Positions 25,238 through 36,530 of a DNA stretch of 64,000 nt are shown in pieces. This stretch comes from Venturia oleaginea (taxonomy: Eukaryota; Ascomycota; Dothideomycetes; Venturiales; Venturiaceae), in contig JABMLP010000001.1 in assembly GCA_013176395.1 (NCBI GenBank), forward strand, positions 1,922,001-1,986,000, given 5' to 3'. The translations under genes were made by a program, and so were the position numbers. The notes below the pieces were generated by a model that made no database searches, was not told where the DNA came from, and saw nothing but the letters and a program-made list of their open reading frames with translations. Positions within the stretch are counted from its first letter, which is position 1, and each line of letters starts with the position of its first letter.

Positions 25238-26018
25238 ATGATATCGTACAAAGCAATAGCATGTCTCGCCCTGGCAGCATTCACAGCTTTAACACTAGCA
25301 CACCCGAAGAATGGCGCGGAGGCCGCCAACCTTCTCGATCTGCATCGCCGCACAGCCGCGGTTGGTGCGCAAGCCTTGGACCAATGCTCGAACTCGATAG
25401 AAGCTTGCAGCTACAATCAAATTGCGGCTGATGGTCGTATTGAAACCTTGAATACCATTCTTCGAGCTGTGGGACTCAGAGGAGGTAACACACCCAGTGC
25501 GATATCAATATTGGTCAGTATTAAGGGAAAATGCAGTACCGAACCTGGATTCCCGCTACCTCTAGGACCTAAAACGTTTGGAGGACAAAAATGTCGTGAA
25601 ACATGATAAGACTGGCAAAGTTGGCGGCCCAAATGATGCTTGGGCCAATACTCAACCACAATGTGCATTCGTGCCGGAAGATGTTGCTGGACCCTATTAC
25701 TATCCTGGTGAACTCGGTCGCCGCGATATCTCGGAGGGCCTGTCTGGTATTCCGATGTGGTTAGATGTCCAGGTGATCGACGTTCACACTTGCAAGCCAA
25801 TCAACGGAATGACGATAGACATCTGGGCGGTGAGAAGTGCTGACCTCTGCGGTGTCTCTCAATCGCGCTGATGGGTTGTACAGACCAATGCAGATGGCAA
25901 ATACAGCCACATTCCCGTGAGTGCGAGCCAAGCTGGAATTGACAGTCACTGGCAGCGAGGTGCCCTCTCAACCGGAAACGATGGACGTGCTGTCTTCAAG
26001 ATGATCTTAGAGGTATAA
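25238..26018 (+). pseudogene. extracellular intradiol ring-cleavage dioxygenase-like gene, 3' truncated
   Basis: The frame begins with a clear signal peptide (MISYKAIACLALAAFTALTLA) and the usual Ala/Leu-rich secreted N-terminus. After a probable short intron (about 25514-25565, weak GTCAGT donor) comes CAFVPEDVAGPYYYPGEL, the family block bearing the first iron-ligand Tyr, then IPMWLDVQVIDVHTCKPING and DIWA. A second intron (25830-25883) leads to NADGKYSHIPVSASQAGID and GNDGRAVFKMILE, then TAA at 26016. Family members continue FPGHYxGRxTHxHV, holding the second Tyr and both His ligands; I find no such block in any frame downstream. The iron site would be incomplete, so the product should lack dioxygenase activity. 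The upstream half looks unbroken, so loss may be recent or the family variant unusual. Confidence 0.6.
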
Positions 26019-26582
26019 GCGATCTCCATGATCACCGTCAGTTCGTCGATCCAGTGCCGCTCCATGTTGAAACTCATCAACGATTCCAACTTATTGTGTC
26101 GCCTTCTCTGTTCTCTTGAACCAACTGAGATCCCGCCTGTTTCGTAAGCTGCGAGAAAATGATAACGATGACCTGCTTGACGGCAGATGTCCTCGTTTTC
26201 TGGGCCGTGGAACCGAAATGCGAGCAACTCGTATTGTCCTGAAGCTCGACAATGATCTGTCACGGGTGACAAGAGCCAAGCGCAAGCCTGCCTGCTGATG
26301 GAAGTTCAATATATTCGAGTTGATATGTGTTGGTCACTTGGTCCCCCTGACTAATCACCCCCAAGCTCTCCCCGCAAACCCGGAGACAAGACCAACGAAC
26401 TCCTCACACCCCGTACCCGAGGTGCATACAGCCTTGGGCTCTCCCTTGCCCTCAATGCCCCTGCTTCCTATTTGCCAGCAGGATGAAAGTTTCCACATCC
26501 CTCTCGTATAGATATTTGTGCTCTCAGCCGCAAAAATGGCCCTCTCGTGGCGTCCCATTGACGAAACTATCCATCGTCCAAA
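26019..26582. other. intergenic / lost 3' end of dioxygenase gene
   Basis: No recognisable dioxygenase remnant. The right half should contain the promoter of the ligase gene that starts at 26583. Confidence 0.45.
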
Positions 26583-28616
26583 ATGACTACCACGACTGTG
26601 ATTGAAAAGAGCGGTTCTTTGACTGTTTACAAAGCTGATGTCGAGTATGAGATTCCCCCTGTTGATCTGTTGACTTTGTTATTTGGTATGTTATACAGCA
26701 ATTCCTACATTTGTATTTCTACACTGTGAGCTCCAGCTAAATAAAGGACTTTAGAAACGGGTCATTGTTCAGCGAAAGAAGATACACTCCTCCACATCGA
26801 TGCCTCGAATCCCTCCCTCTCCCTAAACAAATCCCAAGCCCGCGATCTCACGAAACGAATCGGACATACACTACGGCATAAATACGGGATTGGCAGCAAC
26901 AGCGGGAAGCTGGACTATGTAACCTGCATATCAGCAGGAAACTATGTTCTCCCTACTGTGTTCTTTGGCGTTGCAGCTGCAGGTGGAGTCTTCTCCTCTG
27001 TAAGTTCTTCAGCAACGGTAATGGAGTTGGCGAGGTTGATCAAGTCTGCGCCGAGTGATTTGGTCATTTGTAGTCCAGAGACACAGGATGTAGCTGCGAA
27101 GGCTGCGAAAGCTTGTGGTATACCTGTGGATCGAGTCTTGGTCGTTGATGCGCCAAATGTTGCTCTGCGCGAGGTCGCGTCGGGTAGAGATGTATTGGGG
27201 AAAGAGATGATGGATTGGAAGAGGTTATCGAAGGAGGAGGCGGAGAACATACCTGTGTGTTTAATATATTCTTCTGGAACGACTGGATTGCCGAAAGGTG
27301 AGTTTGCGCGATCAATAAGGTCTTGCTGAACAGACTCTAAAGGTTCTAGGCGTCCCATTGTCGCATATGAATATGGTAGCAGAGGCGCACATCTCCTGCG
27401 GCATGATCAAACGTCAAATAAGCTTCGAGTACAGAACCATCGCCCATCTCCCAGTCGCACACATAGCTGGAATGCAAGGTTACTTCGTCAATCCAATGTA
27501 CATGGGTGCGCATCATTAGTCTCCCAAATCGATATATTTACTGACCATCTCAAAGGTGGTCCCACATACTGGATGCCAAAGTTTGATTTCGCACAGTTCC
27601 TCGATTACTGCGACCGATACAAAATCACCTACTTTTTCACGGTTCCGCCAATATACCTCCTCATCGCGAAGAGTCCTGCTGTCACAAACCAGTTTCGATA
27701 CTTGGAGTATGCCATCTCCGGTGCGGCGCCAATGGGCAAAGACCTGCAACAGGCTGCGAGTGCGAAGTTCAAAAATGGGCAGACATTCATTTCGCAGACA
27801 TGGGGATTAAGCGAGAACACGGGCAGTGCGACACTGAATAATTTCGGAGAGGTGGATTTGAGTGGAAGTATTTCTCGATTGTTGCCCAATATGAAGTTGA
27901 GGTATGTAGTATTGTTCTGCCCGATGAAGTGCCGTCAGTTCCGCCGACGCATGGATGTCTCCATATATCTGTGCTCCTTGCCTGAACCGCATGGTCTACT
28001 CCTCTCATCTTCCCTTCCAAAGCTGACGCTGCACAGGATTGTGGATGTTGACGGCCGAGACGTTGAGCCCGGAAAGGAGGGAGAGCTCCTCCTCAAAGGT
28101 CCTATCGTCTTCAAGGGGTACCACAACAATCCCGAGGCCAGTAAAGACGCCTTTGACTCTGAAGGATACTTCCGAACGGGAGATGTTGGCCTCTTCCGGA
28201 ATGGCATGTTTTACATTGTCGACCGAAAGAAAGAACTGATCAAGTACAAAGGTGCGTGATCTGCAAGTTGTGAGCCTCCTCTTTGAAGCTAATGCATAGT
28301 GCTAGGAATGCAAGTTGCACCTGCGGAGCTAGAGGCTCACCTTCTCTCCCACCCTGATATTCTTGATGCGGCTGTCATTGGCGTCGACTTTGAGCATACA
28401 GAGGCTCCACGAGCGTACGTCGTCGCTGATCGCTCCAAAGTCTCGGAAGAGAAGATCAAGACGTTCGTGAAGGAGCACATGGCAAGTCATAAACAGCTGA
28501 GAGGTGGTGTCGTTTTCATCGATGCGATTCCAAAAAGTCCTTCCGGGAAGATTCTGAGGAAGGACTTGAGGGCTATAGCAAAGGCAGAGACTGCTCAAAC
28601 GAAGGCGAAACTGTAG
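26583..28616 (+). CDS. peroxisomal 4-coumarate:CoA ligase-like acyl-CoA synthetase (ANL superfamily)
   Basis: Six exons (26583-26685, 26755-27297, 27350-27505, 27556-27901, 28037-28251, 28306-28616) sum to 557 residues in frame. The ATP/AMP-binding loop IYSSGTTGLPKG ends exon 2 (about residues 204-216). HLPVAHIAGMQGYF, the QTWGLSENTG motif, EGYFRTGDVG and DRKKELIKYKG follow, and the catalytic Lys lies in PKSPSGKILRKDL near the end. The protein ends AKL, a type-1 peroxisomal targeting signal. Family members activate carboxylic acids (phenylpropanoid, fatty or other aryl acids) to CoA thioesters through an acyl-AMP; the exact substrate cannot be read from sequence. All residues I checked are intact. 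Its last 22 bp overlap the convergent gene at 28595. Pairing with the secreted ring-cleaving enzyme upstream suggests aromatic catabolism, but that is only inference. Confidence 0.93.
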
Positions 28617-29374
28617 TATCCGGCTGTATTGACTTTATCAGATTTTGCGGTGCGCACTGAGAGGAGAATACGATCACTGACCTGCTTCGACACGACCAAT
28701 TGTGCAAAATCATCTCTTGCTTGGTGTGAGGCGTACCGGTGATGGCAGATAATCAGACGGTTTCGGCTTTCAATCTCGAAGAGCTCCATCATACGGGCGT
28801 AAACTCGTACATTTAGGTTGCCCACTTGTATTGTCCGCTGTGATGGTAATTTGACAAAGGTGCCGGCCGTGCTATCGTTTCTGATGGTTGAATCTGGCTC
28901 GTTCTTCCCTAGGCCATGGTGAGTCAAACATGCATCTTCTGTCGTTATTGTGGATGGACAGCTGTTCTCACCATTATTGATACCCCCTTCCTCCTCCTCG
29001 CTGTCTTGTTCGTCTTCTTCGCTCCATCGGTGGTCTTCTTCACTTCCGCTATCTCTTTGTTCCTCTGGGCTATTGCCACTTTCTTCGTCCTCCTTGGACC
29101 CGTGTCCCACGCCCTCGTTGCCGTCCTCGCTGTCGGTTTCGTTCTTAATCTCGGGTTGGCCAGCAACGACATCAGGTTCTTTCAAGTTGTCGATCCTGGA
29201 CCTTTCGATGGTCATTTCCATCTCGACGAGTGCTTCTCGAGCTGCGTTCAGGTACTTTCCCTGGACCGACCGGTCATCTGAGTCGAGAGCGAGATGGAGA
29301 AAGTTCTGTGCCTGGGCACGGAGGGCGATAGCAGCGCTGAAAGGCATGTCTTGCGGTCTGGTTCTGCGAGGCAT
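28595..29374 (-). CDS. hypothetical acidic protein, 259 aa
   Basis: An uninterrupted frame from ATG 29374 (MPRRTRPQDMPFSAAIALRA). The N-terminal 65 residues look helical (QAQNFLHLALDSDD, YLNAAREALVEMEMTIER). The middle 90 residues are strongly acidic and Ser/Glu/Asp-rich (e.g. EEDEQDSEEEEGG). The C-terminal part has FVKLPSQRTIQVGNLNVRVYARMM and looks folded. No signal peptide or membrane span. I do not know the family; acidic-domain nuclear proteins are one option. The stop region overlaps the end of the ligase CDS by 22 bp on the other strand. Confidence 0.6.
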   Translation of the reverse strand: MPRRTRPQDMPFSAAIALRAQAQNFLHLALDSDDRSVQGKYLNAAREALVEMEMTIERSRIDNLKEPDVVAGQPEIKNETDSEDGNEGVGHGSKEDEESGNSPEEQRDSGSEEDHRWSEEDEQDSEEEEGGINNGENSCPSTITTEDACLTHHGLGKNEPDSTIRNDSTAGTFVKLPSQRTIQVGNLNVRVYARMMELFEIESRNRLIICHHRYASHQARDDFAQLVVSKQVSDRILLSVRTAKSDKVNTAGYYSFAFV

Positions 29375-31625
29375 GTATGAGAGCACAATGTGAGAGGGTC
29401 TACTGTTCTTGCTGCAGAAGGGGTATTGATTTTTGGGAGCAGGAAAGCAAGTCAACGTGATTTCTTTCGAGGCGGTTATCTAGCCTTGGGAAAAGCGGCG
29501 GTGCTTGTCCAAGATGCGATTGAATCTTTATTCTTGTAGCCCCACACATGATCATACGTAAACTATAGCGACCAGATCGTCAATCTTGCTTTGAATCGGT
29601 GTACGGCGGACAACCCGAGGCATGGGTCGTGAGAGCTAGAGTGTAGCTGCTGCTCACCCAGAGGCCAGAGCGATTCCTTGCATCGTACCGAGTGTACTAA
29701 ATTAGGTGAGGGACGGGGAGACGGAGTCTTGAATAGTTGATTTACAATTGTTGTGTCTGTCTGCTGATCCCTGTTGTGATTGGTTGAGAAGAAATGATGA
29801 TGGAGGCGGAACACAGCACGCAACGGTGCTGAAGAACTGCTCCCCGAACTTGAACTGCTCCCCGAACCTAGTCAATATTTGCGTTATCCATCAGCCCGGG
29901 ACGAGGCTATTCCTCGCCATGTCGGCAATGCTTCAGTCGCGATTGCGAAGCTGCTGTGTCATGTTATGGTGGCACCACCTGCAAGGAGATGGCAAAGTGA
30001 AGATGGCGCATCGCGGCATCGCAAAATGTAGATGCGGTAGGATCTCGATGACAGTAGGCAACGGGCCGTAACTTGCTGAAATATCGACGATGCTTGGTAT
30101 TCATCGACGATTCGACATGCGGGGCAAGGTTAGCTCAGTGGAATGCGAGAGGGGTTTGTATCAGCCTTGCGAGGATTCACGTGTCTTGGAGGCTACTCCG
30201 TACTTCTCGCAGTTGACTCCGTGGGGTCGGGATAGCAGGCCTAGGCCTGTGAGAGCTAATGACTGAGAAGCTTTATGTTCAGTGCTGACTCTGATCGCCG
30301 TCATGATCATGATGGAAGGATAGTAGTAGCAGGCAGAGGAACGAACAGACGTTGAACCTGAAACGTTTCAGCTTGGCCCTCTTTCCATGCCATGGAAGTA
30401 AGCATTGGCGGTGGAGGTAAATGTGAAATGCTGCTGGTTGCTGGTTTGAGAGAGGTCCTGCTTTGGAAATTGAAGAAGTGGTACACTACTTGGCGAGGTT
30501 GGGCAGCATCCTTCTCGGGCGAATGTCGCTGGCGTAACCACTCTCTCGTCATCTTTCGCCATCAAGATTGAGATGAGATTGAGACAAGATTGAGATCAAG
30601 CGTTGAGAAGGTTTTTTCTTTTCTCTTTTTTATTCATCAATAATGAATAAATATGAAAATGAAAATGAAAATGAAAATGATGCAGGTCGGAGAAACACAG
30701 CCAAAACAAGCATACGTAATCACGAACATCTTCGACTTCTCTCCTTCAAGAAGAAAACAAGTTCGAAATTGAGGCTGTGATCACGTGTTCATCTCAAAGT
30801 CACGTCGAATTAACGAGTTGCGTTTTCGTCGAGTTCATCATCATGCCAGGCAACAATGCACCAGGAACAGACGTTCAAGGTCGAGGTCGAGGTCGAGGTC
30901 GAGGTCAAGGTCAATCCCAGCAGCAGACAGGCTCTTGTCAATGCGATCAACCTACCCCTTGGGCTAGTACCGTAGTCCACCATCTCTTCTTGGTGCAATT
31001 CCTGAATTGGAAGCGGCCGACAACGCCTTTCCATCAAAACATTGTCCAACTCATGCTGTCTACCAGTACCATGTTGCTTGCCTAAGACCTGTTGCCATCC
31101 TTGAAGACCCGAGTACAGTGTTCCCTTGATGTTGTTGTTTGCCTAAGACCTGTTGCCATCTTTCGCCAGAGGAGATGAGAGCAGTTGAACAACACATTCA
31201 TACCAGCGCTTGAAAGTCGGTCAAATTTCAAATCAATATTGCCATCGAGATGGGATTTACCATCCTTTCCTAAACAACGATAAAGCCTAGACGCCATGGT
31301 CACGACGTGACCATTAATATGCCAACAGCCAACTGAATCGATAATCCGATGCCAAATTCTTCAAAATATTCCGCTGAGCGTGAACCTGTAAGGCAGAACC
31401 CCTGAAGAACAACACCACTCTTGTGACGCGATCAAAATCGATACCATCAAAAGGGCGGGGACAGCCAATTGCCCAAATGGTCTTCCGACTTCGAATTGTC
31501 CCTCCTGTCACTCTTTTTACAGTAACATTCTTTTGAGTTCTTCACGTCGTTCTTTACTATTCTCGCTAACTTTCCTGTTGAACTCACGCCTATTGCTATT
31601 TGCCAGCAGAAGCTTTTGGTGCAAT
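29375..31625. other. gene-poor stretch with simple repeats
   Basis: No conserved gene. It contains AACTGCTCCCCGAAC twice (about 29836 and 29851), an (ATGAAA)n run at about 30649-30680 and a GGTCGA hexamer run near 30880-30905. A plus-strand ATG at 30843 opens an 80-codon frame that reads the hexamer run as Arg-Gly repeats (GRGRGRGRGQGQ); I do not consider it a supported gene. Confidence 0.4.
31078..31160. repeat. 22-bp direct repeat, 61-bp offset
   Basis: TTGCCTAAGACCTGTTGCCATC, shown here only by its ends TTGCCTAAG and TTGCCATC, occurs at 31078-31099 and 31139-31160 with no mismatch. Confidence 0.8.
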
Positions 31626-33084
31626 ATGGTTTGCACTGCGAGAGCTCGGTCTGAACTTTATCAGATTGATGCCATGTGGATGATTAAGTTCAGACTTAGG
31701 ATCATTCAGAACACCGTCTCTGGCCTATCAATTGGAGCTGCAGTATTTACGTTATCACACCCCTCGGAATTCGTGCCCGACGGATGGAAAGTAACAGGTC
31801 ATGTGGCATATTACCTACCAATAGTACGCGATGCCGTTTTCTATCTACGCTCATACTGACCAGACAACAGGTCATATTGACCATTCTTTGGAACACTGTC
31901 AACATCATTTGGCTTGGCAAAAATCGTCGCCCTCTTCCTGCTAAGCCAAATGCAGGCGTACATACTGTCCTTGGTCTCGCCTGTCTTATCTTTGGTGTCG
32001 TCTGTACAGTCAATGTGGCCGGCGCTCGTGGAAAGCTCTTCAACGATCCGTATGACCTGCAGACGGATGGCAAACACGATGTGGTGGCGGCAAATGGAAC
32101 TATCGTTGTGGTATCGTCGCGGAATGTTGCATCGTGTCCTGCGTTCCCGGACTGTGCCGCCCAGCAAAACTGGTTGGACAGAGCGTATCTGAGGAGTGGC
32201 ATCGCTGTCGGCGGATGCGTGCTCGTTGATGTTGCATTGTAAGTCCATCTCACACTACGGGATGCAGGTTTGGTCCATGGAATATCATACTCATAATATC
32301 TAGTTTACTCCACGCCGTACTATCGATATGGTTTGCCCTGAATGCTATTCACGGAATCGATCTACGACCTGCGATTCCACACAACGAGGAAATGAATAAG
32401 TACGAAGAGAAGCCATCATGGGGACAGGATGGGAAAGCAGTTACAAAACCTGAACGATCTTTTGGAAACAACTCTTGGAATCACTCTAATGTAGCCCTTC
32501 TACCGGCAAAAGCTACCTTGGGGGTACATGATGCAGGATCACAATTATCAATCGCAGTGTCAGTCATGTCAGCGCAGGACTCGCCGCGGTTCCAAGATTC
32601 TCATCGTGGACCCCTTTCTCCGGCCTTCTCAAGTTCGAGCCATTTTAGTCCTCCCGGAGGTACCCCAGGTAGCAACTCCATTCCCTCGCCGCCTATGTCC
32701 CAAATCCAACGCATGGTTTTCCCGCACCCAGTCAAATTTGACTCCTCAACGCGCATGGGCGAGCATGACCGCAGCATCTCACCTTTTTCCTTTCCACAGC
32801 TCTCGCAATCGGGGACCAGCACTCCAAACTTCAGTCGCCCGTCTAGTCGAGCAGGGGACACTCGAACCTCGGTGCCCACTCAGTACTCTTTTTACCCACA
32901 AGTTGCGCATTCGGTCTCTCAGAAATCTCCTTCGCTGTCCCAAGGGTTGTCGTTTCATTCAGAGTCAAATCAGCGACCAAAAGAGCGACCGAAGACAGCA
33001 GATCTCAGCCAGCCGGAGAATGATCTGACAGCTCTACCTCCCTTTCCACCAAAGGATCGGGGGACAAGTCAGAATGGCTGGTGA
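31626..33084 (+). CDS. four-pass membrane protein with Ser/Pro-rich cytosolic tail, unknown function
   Basis: Exons 31626-31823, 31871-32238 and 32304-33084 give 448 residues; the introns have CTGAC branch and GT..AG ends. Hydrophobic spans lie near residues 28-45 (NTVSGLSIGAAVFTL), 60-85 (VAYYLPIVILTILWNTV), 100-120 (GLACLIFGVVCTVNVA) and 165-195 (SGIAVGGCVLVDVAF, LLHAVLSIWFALNAI). The pattern of four helices with a loop between the third and fourth recalls MARVEL-like fungal proteins, but I cannot prove it. The C-terminal 240 residues are disordered, rich in Ser and Pro, with many possible phosphorylation sites (SPFSFPQLSQSGTSTPNFSR). An alternative start is the later ATG before WMIKFRLRI. 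The role is unknown. Confidence 0.75.
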
Positions 33085-33580
33085 TGAAATGAGGTTGATC
33101 TTTTTTGCGGCTGTAATATGGTTTTGAGAAGATTGGCGTTCTTTTTGGAGGTCAAGACGTGACGATCTCGATTCTCGACTATCTGGTTCACAAATGCTGT
33201 AATGGAATAATGAAGGGCACTTACGAGGTACACAGGAGATAGAAAGTCAGGGACCAGGCGCGATGCAGAAGCAATGATAAGGGGGGAGATTTGGTGAAGT
33301 GTCATGCACGAAGCACACTATCGAAATGTTTAAGATTAATATTCCAATGGCGCGTTGTCCCCGCACCCGTGAATCGTGCTCCACAATTTATAGTACATAC
33401 AACTCAACGAATGACTTCAATTGCTTGAAGCAGAGCACACAAATGCATTCCCGTCTTTTCGAGATGGTTGAACCTGATCAGACCCCGCGCGCAGCTCATC
33501 ACCATCAATTCCATTCAACCACACCCATACGCATCCCGTGACGAGCCGGACTGGTCACCAATAGAAGAAGACACGGGAAG
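33085..33580. other. intergenic
   Basis: Nothing recognised. It holds the terminator of the membrane-protein gene and the promoter of the next gene. Confidence 0.45.
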
Positions 33581-34619
33581 ATGGATGCCACTCTCGGCCT
33601 ATCAGAACGAACTCCCCTACTCAAATCATGCACCATCCCCCAACTCCTCGCCTTCCCCACGAACCTCGCCGCCATCAAAACACCCATCCTCTGGAACGCA
33701 TCATGCTGGGTAACAACACGCCGTCTCGACGAATTCGAACAATCCCAAATCTCCCTGCACCAGAGAAAAGAGCACATAGAATGGTGTCACTTTGCCTCTG
33801 ACCGCGAATCCAACGTGTCCCTTCTCCTCGTTTTCCCGAATCTCGATTCACCGGGTTTTCGAAACGAACATGTGATGCAGAAATGGACGGATGAGATTGT
33901 TCTGCCTTCGTTTTTGAAAATGGGGTTGGGGGCGGGTGTGTTGAGTCAGAGTTGGAACGTTGTTCGGATGACGGCCGAGGCGGAGAGGGAGGAGACGCTG
34001 AATGTGAATGCGCCTGATACGCCTCTGGAAGGGGTGCTGACGAAAAGGGGCAGTGCAACTGTTAGCGAGATGGATGTTGCCAATGCATGGGCGGAAATCG
34101 AGGAAAGAGCTCAAAACCACGCCTCCGAGTTTTTTCAGAATCTGTTCTTAGTGGCCGTGTGTCGTATGGAAGAGGGATTTGTGAAGGAGATGTCGGTGGA
34201 GGAGAGCTGGAGGGAGATAGCGTCGAAATGGGATCGGGTTGTCGATATGGATTATGTACCCGTTGAGAGTGTGAGGGCGTATGCGAAGGTGACTTTGGGG
34301 GCGCAGAGTTTGTATTCACCCATGTTTCCTGTGCCTCCAACGCCTTTGACTTCACCTACTCATGCGCCTCCTCCGATGGCTAGGAAACGCAAGGTTGATA
34401 GTGAGGAAGGGGGGAAGCGGTCACGTTTTGACAATGGCGATGAACATAGTACTCGTCCTTGGGGTATAGGTGTGTGCATGTGAGATTACAATTTAGATGT
34501 GTGGATTACCTGCTAATGCGCGTGTCGTAGGGCGATCGTATACATCTCCTGTCAATCCTGCTGGGTCCGGGAATGGCCATGTATCATACGAAGGCTCGCA
34601 AGACGACATGGAGTTATGA
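33581..34619 (+). CDS. hypothetical protein with nuclear-localisation-like motif, 323 aa
   Basis: A long first exon (33581-34463) plus a short second exon (34531-34619) joined over a 67-bp intron (GTATAG...GTCGTAG, branch TGCTAAT) give 323 residues ending HVSYEGSQDDMEL. Without the splice the frame ends at 34483. The N-terminus is MDATLGLSERTPLL; the middle is well-mixed helix-forming sequence (VANAWAEIEERAQNHASEFF). A bipartite basic cluster ([17 protein letters not shown]) near the end suggests nuclear import. I recognise no domain. The region is GC-poor and mixed, without low complexity until the tail. An additional upstream exon cannot be excluded, since the frame stays open ahead of the ATG. 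Confidence 0.6.
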
Positions 34620-36530
34620 TGAGACTAGATATCTTTTCAGCCATTCTCCTTCGCCGGCATCCAGGAAATCCGCCTCTACTTTCTTAACATTAGACTTGAT
34701 AATCGAGCGACCATTAGTACCACAGTGTGCCGTCAATCGATGTCCTCTCTTCTACCCAACTTCACGCATTCAGCTAAATTGAAAGAAGTCGCTCAAGTCG
34801 ATTTCAACATTACTATCTCTCAACTCTGCCAAAAATTCAGCGCTATCGATCTCGACTTGGATATTTTCCACAATATTGAACGGTTTCTTAGAGGGACATC
34901 AATTGCAGGCCCAGTGTAGTACTATTACTCGATTGCCTCTTCAGGAAGCCATCATGTATTCGGCTGATATCAAACAGCAACGCCATGTACAATAGAAAAC
35001 ATTCTGCATAGACAATTGACAGCAAGTGATCGACTTCCTCCTAGCACGTCATCGAAACCGATATCCCCATTTACCTGCACCAAAAACTACAGCCATCGCG
35101 GAGAGGAACTGATTGATAGATACTAGAAGCACGATCACTACGCAACTCTCGGATGCGTGTGATTACGAAATTGTATACTGAACCGATCCTGGGCGTTTTA
35201 CTTCGATCGATCAGTAGGCGCATAGACAGCAGTTCAATCGCGCTGAACTTCCCTACCTCAAACATCCAAACTCTTGATCTTACCCCATTCGGTGGCTTTT
35301 GTAAAGGAAGAACAATCGCTGACACCATGAAGATATTCAGCGTGTCGATCGCTCTCTATGTCGCTCCGAGGGAGACCTTGAAAGTAAAAAGAACCAAGGA
35401 AGAAAACAATATCAAACACAACCAAAGATAAAATCCAAACCATCCAACTCAACAACAACTGTCCACGACTTACATCAACAATTTAAGAAGAGCAGTAAAG
35501 AAACATCCCACTCCTTCCAAATTCTTAGAACTACCGGTATATCATCACTGCTATCAATATCCCAACACCCAGAACCCTCTATAAACCCGTCCAGAAATCT
35601 CAAAAGATAACTGATCCCCCCGAAATGAAAATGCCAAACGAACCAGAATCTACCATCAATCTCTATCCCAAACCCTCCCCAAAGATGAGAACATCTCATT
35701 CCAAACCAAACAACTCGCAACCTCTACCATCCCAAAACAATCAGGCATTCCCAAATCCCACATCCCCTCCATCCTACTATACACCAGAATCACTGCTCAT
35801 ATCCAAGAGAAACGAGAATATCTCCCGTCTCACCGTCCCAGCCATCCCCTATTTCCCAGTCCAAAATAAAAAAAATAAAAAAAAATAAAGAAAGAAAGGA
35901 AAGGGCATCAACAACTACGTCCCCTTCCCAACGTAGCCACTGACACTCACTGATACCACACGTGGGACAGAGGCGCGCACCATGCATAAATATACAAGGA
36001 GCCAACTCATTGCCTCGCATTCGACACCATTGAAACCGCAGACGGACGAATAGACGATCTAATATTCGAGACAATGCCCGTCGAAAATATTCTCAAAGGC
36101 CAGCTGTCATCGTGGCCATTCGTGCTCGTTGCCTGAACACAGACTCCATCGGTTTCTACGCCAGCCAGCATTTCAACAATCACCCTGGGTACACGCACCA
36201 AGAAAACGAGATAAAAAAAGTAACGATTGAGTGGGTATATTCGACTGCTCCGCTACAAACGTAAATCCCCTCTTGATAAGGTACAAACCAGTGTATCTTC
36301 ATCCTAGTATATCCTAGCATCCCTTCAACCTTCCTAACCACCTCACACACAAAATATATCAAGAGTGGTCAGGATCCCAACCACTGTGAATCCCACAAAC
36401 GCTCCTAAATAATGATCATTGCTTCTGCCCAAGATCAAAGACAGCGCGGAAATAACGCTTGATCCAAAATCCAACAAAATTGTAAGGTATATAAAACACT
36501 TGCCAGAGAATTATATCGTGTGATCATTCA
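34620..36530. other. gene-poor 1.9-kb stretch
   Basis: Short frames only. A long A-rich run lies near 35865-35900. No element or gene recognised. Confidence 0.45.

Noticed and set aside
22581..28616. RiPP or secondary-metabolite gene cluster
   Set aside because: No UstY-like, P450, methyltransferase, PKS/NRPS or cluster regulator lies near the repeat protein; the ligase alone does not make a cluster.
30121..30200. tRNA-like text GGTTAGCTCAGTGGAATGCG
   Set aside because: A box A-like D-arm is present but there is no matching 3' acceptor strand and no GGTTCRANNCC box B at the right distance.
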